NCBI GenBank assembly: GCA_024867545.1
Contig: JANFNE010000060.1
Coordinates: 186,001 to 250,000, forward strand
Source: Phytopythium helicoides
Taxonomy: Eukaryota > Oomycota > Peronosporomycetes > Pythiales > Pythiaceae
Reading direction: 5' to 3'
Length of the DNA stretch: 64,000 nt
Shown: in pieces, positions 1-8,949 of the stretch
How positions within the stretch are numbered: the stretch's first letter is position 1
Layout: each line of letters starts with the position of its first letter
Program-made: the position numbers and the translations under genes
Notes under the pieces: model-generated
What the model was told of the DNA's origin: nothing
The model's input: only the letters and a program-made list of their open reading frames with translations
Databases searched by the model: none

Positions 1-160
1 GAATCCAATGTGTATCGTTTGAGAATTCTCTGGCGATGTCTGTGCTCACCAGGTAGCCGGCCAGTCGTTCGATCACCACCCAACCCTCAACACTTTGCAA
101 GGATTGATGCTCAGATGCAACAGCAAATAAGCACGCTTGAGTAAATGCAAACATATTCGT

Positions 161-196
161 TAGTGTTGCTCATCAACTACACTCACTAGTGTTGCC
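161..196. repeat. Left copy of a ~35 bp imperfect direct repeat
   Basis: TAGTGTTGCTCATCAAC followed by a second TAGTGTTGC. It matches 1040-1073 in the same orientation with a few substitutions. The last codons and stop of the 201-residue gene at 186-791 lie inside it. The pair may mark the ends of a small element or be a dispersed motif. Confidence 0.55.
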
Positions 197-791
197 GTTC
201 TGCTACACTAGTCGATGGCATCATTCCAAATAAAGTATCAGCTGAAATAGCAATACGAGCTCCAGGGATATTTAGCATAACACTCTCTGCACAGGTGTTG
301 AAGTCCTCATCGGGATATAGCTCAACACTGTCAGCTAGCAGCATCTTGGCGGTGGTATAAGCTTCGGTGAGTTCGATCTTGATTTCAATCTGGCGCTGTC
401 GTAGGTCTCGAACTACAGCCATGAGATCGCTGTGTTGCTTCTGTACACAAGCACTGGCGCGCTCGAGCTCTTGGATCCGCATGGCAATCATCTTGCGCAC
501 CAGCTTCGCTATGGAAGCGCGATGATCACTCGGCACCGCCTCGCCTGCGTCTGTGCTATTTACCGTAGATGACTTGGTCCCATTGACAGACTCCAGAGCA
601 GGTGGGCAATCTGGATCGTTCGTGCATCCGTCACGCAAATAACGCCGCCTTGGGAGCTCACGGCTTGCTGTGAAGGAGAACGTGCTTGGGCTGGTATTAT
701 CCGTTCCGAGCGCTGGCAGTGGCCGAGCTCGCTTTAGCTCTGTTGCTGGTAGAGCCTCTTTAGCAGGTCTCTTGCGTCGATTTGGGTCCAT
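186..791 (-). CDS. Hypothetical 201-residue coiled-coil protein
   Basis: An uninterrupted frame starts with ATG at 791 and ends at TAG 186-188. The N-terminal ~90 residues are basic and Ser/Pro-rich, with a lysine/arginine cluster (RRKRPAK) at residues 5-11 that could be a nuclear signal. Residues ~93-155 are strongly helical with heptad-like spacing, predicting a coiled coil. No catalytic motif or known family was recognised. The gene lies alone, with its 3' end inside one of two direct repeats (161-196 and 1040-1073), so it could be cargo of a small mobile element. Codon use and composition look coding, but no homologue in the window supports it. Confidence 0.5.
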   Translation of the reverse strand: MDPNRRKRPAKEALPATELKRARPLPALGTDNTSPSTFSFTASRELPRRRYLRDGCTNDPDCPPALESVNGTKSSTVNSTDAGEAVPSDHRASIAKLVRKMIAMRIQELERASACVQKQHSDLMAVVRDLRQRQIEIKIELTEAYTTAKMLLADSVELYPDEDFNTCAESVMLNIPGARIAISADTLFGMMPSTSVAERQH

Positions 792-1039
792 TGCCTGCAG
801 CTTGATCGAAGGAAGAATGAACAGCCTCGTTGCGAGGCGGCTCTGTGGGGAGAAGCCAGAGCGGAATAAAACAATGTACGTTTAAAACATTTGAAATAAT
901 CACGAAATATTTCGGCTCGAATAGAATTATACAGTTTCTATATTTAATTGTACAGGTTTTCGATACGTAAACTACGAATCCAATCTGGTAAGTTACATGT
1001 CGACGGTACTTAGTGTCGCCGATCAACGACACTACTTTT

Positions 1040-1073
1040 TAGTGTCGCTGATGAGCCCACACTCTAGTGTTGC
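1040..1073. repeat. Right copy of the ~35 bp direct repeat
   Basis: TAGTGTCGCTGATGAGC followed by CTAGTGTTGC, aligned with 161-196. A partial third copy in inverted arrangement lies just upstream (about 1011-1034). Confidence 0.5.
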
Positions 1074-1272
1074 TTTAATCAGTGCCCGGGCAGGAGCGTA
1101 AATGATTATCGTCAGATGGGAGTCACCGCCAATGGTGGTGGCACCATCATGAGCGTCAACTTCGGGCGTGGTGCCGCGTCGAGTAATTCGCGAGTGGCCC
1201 TACAGGATGCGGGACAGCAGCAGGGCTCGTTCCACGTGCATCCAAAATGAGATCGTATCGATAGTTGTCGGT

Positions 1273-1344
1273 GGTGCTAGCTGTCCATCACTCGGATTTG
1301 AACTCGGCGGTGCTAGCTGTCCATCACTCGGATTTGAACTCGCT
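1273..1344. repeat. Two perfect-length 36 bp tandem copies
   Basis: GGTGCTAGCTGTCC..GAACTCG is repeated back-to-back (1273-1308, 1309-1344), differing only at the last two bases. It is a multiple of three but no supported gene covers it. Confidence 0.85.
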
Positions 1345-1435
1345 GCCTGCACTCCGAGTCGATCATCGATCGCTACGTCAAAAAACTGCAAGTGAACAAT
1401 TTGAAAAGAAGCTCCCTATGTATTCGTGTCCTGCC

Positions 1436-2346
1436 CTAGCATGTGATCTCCTGGTGGTTGCACACGGGGCAGCGCATCGTGTCGTTGAGCACTGGGACAA
1501 TGCACTCGTCGTGGAACTGGTGGCCGCAGCCGAGCGCGGTCGAGTAGAACGACCTCCGGCGCGCGCTCGAGTCTTCCTCCGAATCGTCCTGGGGCCCATT
1601 GGGGCCATAGCACAGCTCGTTCGAGCACACTCCGCAGCATTCGGGCGGCGTCGCTCATATCATCGTCGGACAGCGAGGCGATCGACGGCGGCCTCTGGCC
1701 TCCCAAGAAGCTGTTGTTACCCTGCCAGCGCTCGCTCGAGTTGAACGTTGCGCGCAGGTCCATGATGTACGCGGGCAGCGCGCTCTCGTCGCCGTAGGCA
1801 AACTCTGCGAATACCTTGGCGACGGCCGTGGTGGCGATGGCGCAGCTGTGGTTGTTGCGGTCCATGAGGAAGGTGAGCAGCGAGTGCAGGCACTTGTCAA
1901 GCGCGTCCCTGCGGCTGGCGATGGTGCGTGCGCTCGAGTTGCGCTGGAAGACGGACTTCTTGGGGAAGTAGCTCTTGACGAACGAGTAGATGAACGGGCA
2001 CTCGGCGTTGCAAAAGTGACCGTGCTGCATGGCGTCCGTCAGCCGCCGGTAGAAGGCCGTGTAGTCGTCGAGCGTCAGCTCGCGGCGCCAGTGGGCTCGG
2101 CAGCGCGGCCTTGGACGGCGAGCCGGGCGACGACGGCTGGCAGCTGCAGTCCAACGACTCGCAGGAGCAGCTCGACTTGAGCTGGCGGACCTCGAGTGCG
2201 TACACGGGCTTGTTGCCGTGGTGGTGCTCGGGCTCGACGGCGATCGAGAGGTTGTGCAGCAGCGCCACGTACGTGGGCAGCGGGGGCAGCGCGGACGCCG
2301 ACGTGTGGGCACGCTTGCGGCCGCGACGAGAGCCGTGCTGGGTCAT
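1436..2346 (-). pseudogene. PX-like/RING-H2 protein, frameshifted (array member 1)
   Basis: ATG at 2346 opens a frame with a basic start (MTQHGSRRGRK) and the beginning of a PX-like domain. That frame fails near 2100. The domain continues one frame over (RRELTLDDYTAF, GHFCNAECP, SYFPKKS) until about 1650, where a second one-base shift is needed to reach a complete RING-H2 finger (CCGVC..GCGHQFHDEC..CPVC) ending at 1436. No GT..AG intron explains either shift, so two indels (real decay or sequence error) are the simplest reading. Known PX domains bind phosphoinositides and RING-H2 fingers recruit ubiquitin-conjugating enzymes, so an intact version would be a membrane-associated E3 ligase candidate. 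This member has the second CxxC of the family replaced (FQRNS). Confidence 0.65.
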
Positions 2347-3532
2347 TTCGGATCGGAGCGAGGGCTGAGTAGGGGGGCAGGGGGCTCGGGGGCCTGCTGG
2401 GCGAGTCGCGGAATGAGCTGAGACCGCACTGTGCCATCAGTCAGCAGAGTTGTCGCGCACATCCGGAGGGATCCATTGCGCGTCATCGAGTCGGTCGCGC
2501 GACTTGCTGTTTGTATGGCGCGCGCTGCGTGCGACTCGATTGGCCGCAAAAATCCACTCGCCCACGTCAAATGGATACGCCGCCATCATTCTAGTTTATG
2601 GATTGGAAGAGGTATCATCCACGTGGGGGACGTATGGGGATGGACTCCTGTGTCCGTATTATATGGAACAAATATAGAATGACAGAGGTAGAGAGGATTA
2701 CCGCCGCGCTGCTGGAACAATCACCAGCGAGTCCGCGATTGCGGCCGGGCATCCAGTCACTTCACTTCGCTATGGGGCCACGCAGAACGTTCCCTCCCGA
2801 TGGAAAGCGTAAGCGGCTGTGGGTCCACCTTCTGCTGGCGTAATCGGTCGGGAGATTGCTTGGCGTCATCCGCTCAATGTAGACGCTCTCGGAGAGACAC
2901 GACAAGATACCACTCGAGGCGAGCCCATTGACAGGCCATTGTCTCGACTGGATGGCGTTGCCTCAGCTGTAGCGTCATGCAGCGGAGCGTCATGGCCGTA
3001 TCACGCCTTACGCAGCGCACTGGCGAGATACCGGCGTGATCTGCCGCGTCGTGGCGTCAAGAATGGTGGCATCGTTTGTTGACAGCGAGTGGATGTCGTT
3101 GGACGGCGATGGCGTCATGCAGCCGATCGCGACGGCCGTATCACGCCGCTGAGGTCGGACTTGCGAGATGGAAGCGTCATCTGCTGCGTCTCCGCGTCGG
3201 GGCGTCATTGGACGATCGTGGAGTTGTGAGATCTTTGGCAAGCCATGGGTGGTTGGCAGGCGTTAAACGGAGTAGAGCGTCATCCAGTGAGCGTATCACG
3301 CTGTTCGAGTCGGCCGAGCGAGATAGCAGTGCGATCTGCTGCTGTGTCTCCGCGTCGTGGCGTCATGAGACCATGGGGTTGTGAGATCTTGACGCCCTGG
3401 CAGCAGATGACGCCAGCCACGAACGCATCACGTCAAGTCGAGGATGTCGAGAGATGTCGAGGAGGGATAATTATTGAAAGGGATTAATTGACACGGCTAG
3501 CTTCTACATCTACACTACTTGCTCTGGCGGCT
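2347..3532. other. Intergenic region with degenerate tandem repeats
   Basis: No gene supported. The right half (2965-3395) is three diverged copies of a roughly 120-160 bp unit, listed separately. The left half shows no feature I can name. Confidence 0.6.
2965..3395. repeat. Degenerate ~120-160 bp tandem repeat, three copies
   Basis: Each unit begins with GCGTCATSCAG, then GTATCACGC, GCGAGATA/GATGG, ATCTGCYGC and TCGKGGCGTCA. Approximate starts are 2971, 3111 and 3276. The copies are well diverged. Confidence 0.55.
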
Positions 3533-4222
3533 CTAGTCGTGTGCATCGGAGCCGCCGGCGTGCACCTGCTTGCACACGTCGCAGAACTGCGCGGGCTCCT
3601 CGTCGTCGGAGCTGTCGTCGTCGTCCAGGTCGTCGTCGAGCGGGGCCTCGCTGCTGAGATCGGACGAGGACGAGTCGGTCGTGGACAGCTCGGCGTCCTT
3701 GAGCGACGCGTGCAAGAAGCGGTTGAGCTCGTCGGCCACGTCGCCCATGAGCACGGCGCAGCCGTGGTTGCCGCGGTTGAGCAGCGAGGCCTGCACGGTG
3801 GTGAGGCACTTGAGCATGGTCTGTCGACGCGTCTCGACGACCTTGGGGCAGTTGTTGCACAGCAAGGACGCCTTGGGGAAGTAGTGCTTGACGACCTTGA
3901 AGAGCCACGCGCACTCGGCGCCGCACACGTGTCCGCGGCGCATCTTCTTGAGCAGCCGCTTCTGGAAGGCCTGCATGTCCTCGAACGTGCGCATGAGCGT
4001 CCACTGGGCGGCCTCGAGCTGCTTGTCGGGCCGGAACGCCACCGTGAGCTCGTAGCGAGCCAGGCGGCCGAAGTTGGCGCCCAGGTCCGCCGACTGCGCC
4101 GTCATGGACAGCTGCGCGTGCTCCAGCCACGCCACGGACGCCGGCAGCGGCGCCAGTCCGCGCGCCGAGCGCTGCTGGTTGGTCGCGGACGCGCGGCACA
4201 CGGTCGCGGACGCGGTCGACAT
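3533..4222 (-). CDS. PX-like domain protein with truncated RING (array member 2)
   Basis: 229 residues from ATG 4222. A low-complexity N-terminus is followed by a PX-like domain (about residues 27-170: ASVAWLEH, WTLMRTFEDMQAFQKRLL, HYFPKASLL, RNGN-like loop RGNHGCAV). An acidic/Ser linker follows, then the first RING cysteine pair (CDVC), after which the protein stops ten residues later, so the zinc finger cannot form. It keeps an additional Cys/His set, GHVCGAEC and 17 residues later CNNC, which could bind zinc inside the PX fold. The likely role is phosphoinositide-linked membrane targeting (family inference). It lies head-to-tail with the other array members on the same strand. Confidence 0.8.
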   Translation of the reverse strand: MSTASATVCRASATNQQRSARGLAPLPASVAWLEHAQLSMTAQSADLGANFGRLARYELTVAFRPDKQLEAAQWTLMRTFEDMQAFQKRLLKKMRRGHVCGAECAWLFKVVKHYFPKASLLCNNCPKVVETRRQTMLKCLTTVQASLLNRGNHGCAVLMGDVADELNRFLHASLKDAELSTTDSSSSDLSSEAPLDDDLDDDDSSDDEEPAQFCDVCKQVHAGGSDAHD

Positions 4223-4233
4223 GGTTGCGGACG

Positions 4234-4290
4234 GTTGGTTGCGGACGCGGCTAGTTGGTTGCGGACGCGGCCAGTTGGTTGCGGACGCTG
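4234..4290. repeat. 20 bp tandem repeat, about three copies
   Basis: GTTGGTTGCGGACGCGGCYA at 4234, 4254 and a partial copy at 4274, just upstream of array member 2. Related degenerate GGTCGCGGACGCG units extend left into the start of that gene. Confidence 0.75.
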
Positions 4291-5451
4291 CGGATCTGTG
4301 GACGTGAGCCCGACGGAGCGGATTGAAGAGTGACGAGTCGACTTGAGGACGAGAGGCGCAAAGAAGCGTCGCCCGGCCGGTAGTTTACAGGACGAAGCGG
4401 TAAACTACCGGACGTAATCCCCGTCGCGCGTCGCACTTCAGTTGACGCCGGAGCTTGAAGCTTCGACCCCGCGGGTTCGGTACACTCGGGCCGGTAGTTT
4501 ACCAGTCACAGAAACCGGCCGATTCTCGAGGCGACAACAGGAGTGGACCAATCAGAGCGCGACACCACGCTTGATTTCTGTAAAACCAGCTCTATCCGCT
4601 TCAACACGTACCGTAACGGCACCAGGCAGGAGATCGGGTGCATGCTCGACGACGGCCAGGCGACAGTCGCTCGTGACGTCATGCGGCTGGTGCTGCGGAT
4701 CTTGAGGCTGCCACGAGCTCCGCGGCGTGGTCGGTCGTGGTGGTGCCGATCGTGGTGGCTGCGTGGTGGCTCCGGATCGATCGATCGGCCGTGGTGGCGT
4801 CGTCGGATTTTTTTCCTCTCCATGCATCATCACAGACCGTCTGGGGCCGTGCACCCTTCGTTATTGCGCTCCATCACCAGCGTTCGTGGTCGAGTCGTGT
4901 CGCATGGAGACCTAAGGCGTGGCTGTTTGACTCGGTGCGACTGAGTCGCACCTAGAGTTGCGTGACCTCCGCTCTCTACTAGCAAAACATGGACGCTCAA
5001 CGTTGCGGCGGGCAGCACCGTGGGATCGCTTGGTGGGTAAACCACGAAGTGATGGCTGCACGACGTCAGTTTGGGCGGCGATGCAGCCATCCGCTCTTGC
5101 TGACGCTGATGGTGTCTCGGACGTCCCTTGGCTGGCAAAGATGACGATGACCGACGGGCATCATGTTGAAGTTCGAGGCTCAGTCGGGGCAGGGCGGACG
5201 TCGTCGGTCGGACGAGTCACGCGTTCTCTTGCTTGCATCCTGTTGACAGCTCACGAGCTTCGTGGCTATCCGCGTGGAAGGCAGCAATCTTTGCGTGTGC
5301 TTGCTGCGAGTGAATCATGGCTGCGTGGCTCCTGTGCCGCCAGGAAACTAATGCAGTGCATGGCGATGTTGTAGCGTCAAGGCGGTGAATTGGCTGCCCG
5401 TTATGAAGTAATTCTAGCTAGCAATGCTGCGATCGCGGCAAATAAATATAC
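4291..5451. other. Intergenic region with a perfect palindrome
   Basis: No gene supported. It contains the hairpin at 4377-4411, a third copy of its arm at 4491-4502, and several CGTGGTGGC-like simple repeats (4735-4800). Confidence 0.55.
4377..4411. promoter_or_regulatory. Perfect 12 bp inverted repeat (palindromic site)
   Basis: Left arm CCGGTAGTTTAC at 4377-4388, 11-base spacer, right arm GTAAACTACCGG at 4400-4411. The same 12-mer occurs again at 4491-4502. It could be an operator-like binding site or a remnant of element ends. It lies ~160 bp upstream of the start of array member 2. Confidence 0.5.
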
Positions 5452-6387
5452 CTACAGGCGCTCGTGGTGACCGCAGGTCGGACACCGCACACCTTCGTGC
5501 AGCACGGCGAGCATGCACGCGTCGTGGAACTGGTGACCGCAGCCAAAGGCGGTCGTGATGCACGTTGTGGCCTCGTCTTCTTCCACGTCGAGGCTCATGT
5601 GGCACACGCCGCAGGTCTCGGCGAAGGTCGCGAGACGCATGACAGCGTTGCGGCGCGGTGCGGCGGCGCCTTCGCTGTCGCTGACGTCGCTGTCAAAGTC
5701 GTCGTCGTCCTCTTCCTCTTCTTCCTCGGCCGACGTCTCGGAGAAGAACGAGCCGCGCGTGCTGCGCTCGGACGAAGACGATTCGAGCGCGTCCGAGCAG
5801 TTGGAGCTGCCGACGATGAAGGCCGAGAACGCGCGCGCGACGTCCTTGAGCAGCACATTGCAGCCGTGGTTGCCGCGGTTGAGCAGCGAGGACTGCAACG
5901 TCGTGAAGACGCGCACGAGCGCCTGACGGCGCGCCTCGACCTTGCTCGCCGAGCGAATGGAGAAGAACGACGGCTTGGGGAAGTGGTTCTTGACCACCGA
6001 GTACAGCCATGCGCACTCGGCGTGGCACGAGTGGCCGATCTGCAGCTTCTTGAGCAGCAGCTTCTGGAACGCGACGTACTGGTCCAGCGACCGCGTGACG
6101 CTCCAGGAGCTCGCGTGGCCCTCGCTTGTGGCCGCGTAGTGCACCGTGATCTCATACTCGACCGCAGCTCGGCGTCTTGAGGTGCGGCTCTGCGTCGCGC
6201 GCAGCTCTAGCGTCACGCGCTCCAGCCATGCGACCGCCTCCGGCAGCGGCGGTGGAGCCGTCGGGAGCGCTCGCTTCTTGCCGGAAGTCGGCGTCGGAGT
6301 CATCGCGGAGCTCATCGGGGTCGTCATAGCAGGTTTCGAGGCTGTCGAGCTCATGGCAGAGCCCAAACGCTCGCCCTTGGCGGCCAT
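5452..6387 (-). CDS. PX-like/RING-H2 protein, intact (array member 3)
   Basis: 311 residues from ATG 6387 (a second ATG lies 11 codons in). The PX-like domain spans about residues 50-193, with WSVTRSLDQYVAFQKLLL, GHSCHAEC and NHFPKPSFF. It is followed by a Ser/acidic linker with a run of Glu/Asp (221-235). The C-terminal RING-H2 has all eight ligands visible: C259, C262, C283, H285, H288, C291, C302, C305. The domain order suggests an E3 ubiquitin ligase recruited to phosphoinositide-containing membranes; lipid specificity cannot be read from sequence. The CxxC found in members 2, 4 and 6 is absent here (SIRSA). This is the best-preserved upstream member of the array. Confidence 0.85.
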   Translation of the reverse strand: MAAKGERLGSAMSSTASKPAMTTPMSSAMTPTPTSGKKRALPTAPPPLPEAVAWLERVTLELRATQSRTSRRRAAVEYEITVHYAATSEGHASSWSVTRSLDQYVAFQKLLLKKLQIGHSCHAECAWLYSVVKNHFPKPSFFSIRSASKVEARRQALVRVFTTLQSSLLNRGNHGCNVLLKDVARAFSAFIVGSSNCSDALESSSSERSTRGSFFSETSAEEEEEEDDDDFDSDVSDSEGAAAPRRNAVMRLATFAETCGVCHMSLDVEEDEATTCITTAFGCGHQFHDACMLAVLHEGVRCPTCGHHERL

Positions 6388-7197
6388 CGGTCGGCAGGAG
6401 GGCGGAACTGTTGCGGTTTAGCTTTGACGAGTCGCGCGTAGCTGCTCGCAGTCTCCGGTCGAAACGTACTGAGGTTCTGTTATGGCTACGGGCAGACAGG
6501 ACGGGCTCTCTGCCACTTGGGTCGGAATATTTGGTGGATTGGCCAATGAGATGCGTTTGTGGAACGATTTGAGCCAATCAGAGCGAGTTCTGCGCGCTAC
6601 ATGGCTGCTTTGCCAATTTTTTAGCGATAAAAACTTTTTGAAAATCAGTCCGTGCGGTACGAGACTTGGCATTTGTATGGAGGATGCGTCGTCGAGTTGC
6701 ACCAAAATATTCTGGGCAAGTCATCTCCGGCGACGGTCTCGTGCAGAGAATACGCAGTGAACGATCGTGTGGCGATTACCATGGCCACCAGCCGAGGCGT
6801 TCGGCTCTCTCTGCACGGCTGGGAGGCTTTGCTCTGCGTCGGAGCGTTCGATCCGGACCCGCGTCGACCAACTGGTGGACATGGGGGCTTCATGACTTCA
6901 TGCAGTCGCAACGCGACGCTCCGGCGCGTGGATTTCAGGCTTGTTGATGCCGCGAGAATTCAGTGGCCCAGCGGCGCCGATGATGCACTCGCAGCGACCG
7001 TCAAGTCGAGAAGGGCCTGAATGGATTCAGGGTTGTTGGTGGGTCCAAATTGGCTAGTGTACCCACCAGATGAAGAGCGGCGCTCGTCGAGCCAACGACA
7101 CTGCATCACGATGACTTTACGTGAAGAGCGGACGGGTGTTGGGGCAGAACGTGTGCTCACGCCGTCGAGAACTTCGAGCCGATCCGACTCGACAACG
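6388..7197. other. Intergenic region, no gene seen
   Basis: Contains short AT-rich patches (6610-6645). I see nothing that can be supported as a gene or RNA. Confidence 0.5.
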
Positions 7198-7757
7198 CTA
7201 CAGCTCGGCTTTGTATTCGGAGACCACCACATACAGTTTTCCATATGAAGAGGATCTCCTCATGGCGTGGAGCTCCGTCGGGCAGCGCGTGATCTCTTCC
7301 TCGATCGCCTTCTCGAGCGATGCCGAAAATCCCGCATGATCGGCTGCGTGCCGGTACGACAGCACACGGAGGAATTGCCCAAACGCATCGAGTTGCGTGC
7401 TCTTTTTCCGTCGTGGGTGCGGGTGGCAGGAGCGCGAGAAAACACGTCCAGTTGCTACCACTGAAGCCATGGAGCTTCCTGCACGCCCCAATGGCGACGG
7501 AAAGACGCACCCTTGAAGGTTCATTCGTGAGTTGCTCTGCGTTGTCAGTGTGCGACTCGAGAATCCAGTCTCGTGTGGTGTCGTTTCGAGCGCAGCGGAA
7601 TGAGGCTCAACTTCAACTCCGAATGATTGTGCAGTGCCTGCTTGACACGTGCGGCTGGAGGATCCGCTTGATCTCACGTAGGACATCGAGACGCAGGCGA
7701 TTTCCGCTCTCGAAGGAGGTGGTGACAGTGTCTCCGGGTTGTTCGCCATCCGCCATG
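7198..7757 (-). pseudogene. Possible decayed gene of unknown family
   Basis: ATG at 7757 opens a protein-like segment (MADGEQPGDTVTTSF, then LDVLREIKRILQPH). About 300 bases downstream another protein-like segment ends the frame at 7198 (LDAFGQFLRVLSYRH, EEEITRCPTELHAM, LYVVVSEYKAEL). The stretch between needs several frame changes and includes in-frame stops, so it reads as a pseudogene or a gene with unrecognised introns. No family was identified. Confidence 0.3.
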
Positions 7758-8142
7758 ACGGGCGGGCGGTAGAGACATGGACGGATGAAGGAGGAGCTGA
7801 GAAGCAAGATTCTCAGCTTCTTAGGCATCGGCGTCAATCCAGCGTAAACGAACCACTCTTGCTACGCCCGCCCGATGCGGTTGCTGACGCTTTGTTCTTG
7901 AAGCTTCCAGAAGGATGGAGCAAGACAACTGCTGGTTGACGGCATGAGACGGATCGAGACGGTCACCAGCAAAGCCGGAGTCAACGGCCGGGTTTTGCAG
8001 GATGGCCAAGCAGTGAGCTCGATTGGTTTGGTCAAGAGCTCTCGAAGGCTGAAGAACGTGCAGAAAGAGAGCAACGTAGAGAAAGAGAGAGAGAAAGAGT
8101 CGAGTGCAGAAACTATCGTGCTCAGCTAGGTTAACTATGCAT
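7758..8142. other. Intergenic region, no gene seen
   Basis: Purine-rich GAAAGAGAGAG tract at 8075-8100 just downstream of array member 4. Nothing else supported. Confidence 0.5.
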
Positions 8143-8880
8143 CTAGAAATGGTTGTGGAGAGTCTGTCCGTCGCGTCCGCAGCCGCAAAAGGAGCACTGC
8201 TTCGGGGAGTCGGGCGACTTGGGCGACTCCTCGTCGTCCGAGGAGTCCGAGTCGAAGGCGAGCGAGCCGGAGCGAGACGAGTGCGGTGAGGCCGTGCGCT
8301 CCGAGGACGATGGTGTGACGGTAACAAGCTGCGCGGCCATGGTCTCGCCGAGCACAAAGTCTGCGAACTCGCGGCTGACCTCGTTGACGAAAACGCTGCA
8401 GCGGTGGTTGCCGCGGTTGAGCAGCGAGGTCTGTACGGTCGTGAGCACACGCAGCATGGCCTTGCGGCGCGCCTCGACGCGGTCCGGGCAGCGCGTGCAG
8501 AAGAGCGAGGCCTTGGGGAAGTGGTTCTTGACGACGCCATAGAGCCACTTGCACTCGGCGCCGCACGCGTGGCCCTTGCGCATGGTGTGCATGAGGCGCT
8601 TCTGGAACTTGACGTACGCCTCAAAGTCGCGGCTGACCGTCCACGACGTCGTGGGCATCTTGGTCGGAGCCGAGCTGTCGTAGCTCGCGTGCAGCTTGTA
8701 CTCAATGGTTGCACACGAGCGCAGAGCCTCCGAGATGGAAGTCGGGGCCGCAGCCGTCATGTCGAGTGAGAGGCCCTCGAGCCACGCGACCGAGGCCGGC
8801 AGCTCCGTCTTGACCAGCGGCAGTCGCCGCTTGCGGCCGAAGCTCGACACGCTGCTAGCGCTGGAGACTGATGCTGTCAT
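8143..8880 (-). CDS. PX-like domain protein with truncated RING (array member 4)
   Basis: 245 residues if started at ATG 8880 (MTASVSSASSV). An in-frame ATG 30 codons further upstream lies beyond the promoter motif at 8934-8949, so the shorter start is preferred. The PX-like domain has ASVAWLEG, WTVSRDFEAYVKFQKRLM, GHACGAEC and, 17 residues on, CTRC. A Ser-rich acidic linker leads to a C-terminus CSFCGCGRDGQTLHNHF, where only the first half of a RING survives. The extra Cys set and missing RING match members 2 and 6. Membrane/lipid association is inferred from the PX family. Confidence 0.8.
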   Translation of the reverse strand: MTASVSSASSVSSFGRKRRLPLVKTELPASVAWLEGLSLDMTAAAPTSISEALRSCATIEYKLHASYDSSAPTKMPTTSWTVSRDFEAYVKFQKRLMHTMRKGHACGAECKWLYGVVKNHFPKASLFCTRCPDRVEARRKAMLRVLTTVQTSLLNRGNHRCSVFVNEVSREFADFVLGETMAAQLVTVTPSSSERTASPHSSRSGSLAFDSDSSDDEESPKSPDSPKQCSFCGCGRDGQTLHNHF

Positions 8881-8933
8881 TTGCAATTGTCCGAGGTGGA
8901 TGGATGGAGTGGTTGGCTTGAGAGCAACACGTC

Positions 8934-8949
8934 CAATCGAGAAGTGAGC
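8934..8949 (-). promoter_or_regulatory. Oomycete Inr+FPR core promoter, array member 4
   Basis: On the minus strand GCTCACTTCTCGATTG, close to GCTCATTYYNCAWTTT, about 54 bases before the ATG at 8880. Confidence 0.6.

Larger units (their letters stand above)
792..1435. other. Intergenic region with short repeats
   Basis: No convincing gene. It holds an AT-rich stretch (860-1000), an inverted motif TAGTGTCG..CGACACTA at about 1011-1034, the right direct repeat (1040-1073) and a two-copy tandem repeat (1273-1344). Confidence 0.6.

Noticed and set aside
3488..4333. Long plus-strand open frame over PX member 2 (similar long frames oppose members 3-6)
   Set aside because: Opposite-strand shadow of a GC-rich gene; its sequence has no conserved motif, whereas the minus frame shows family conservation.
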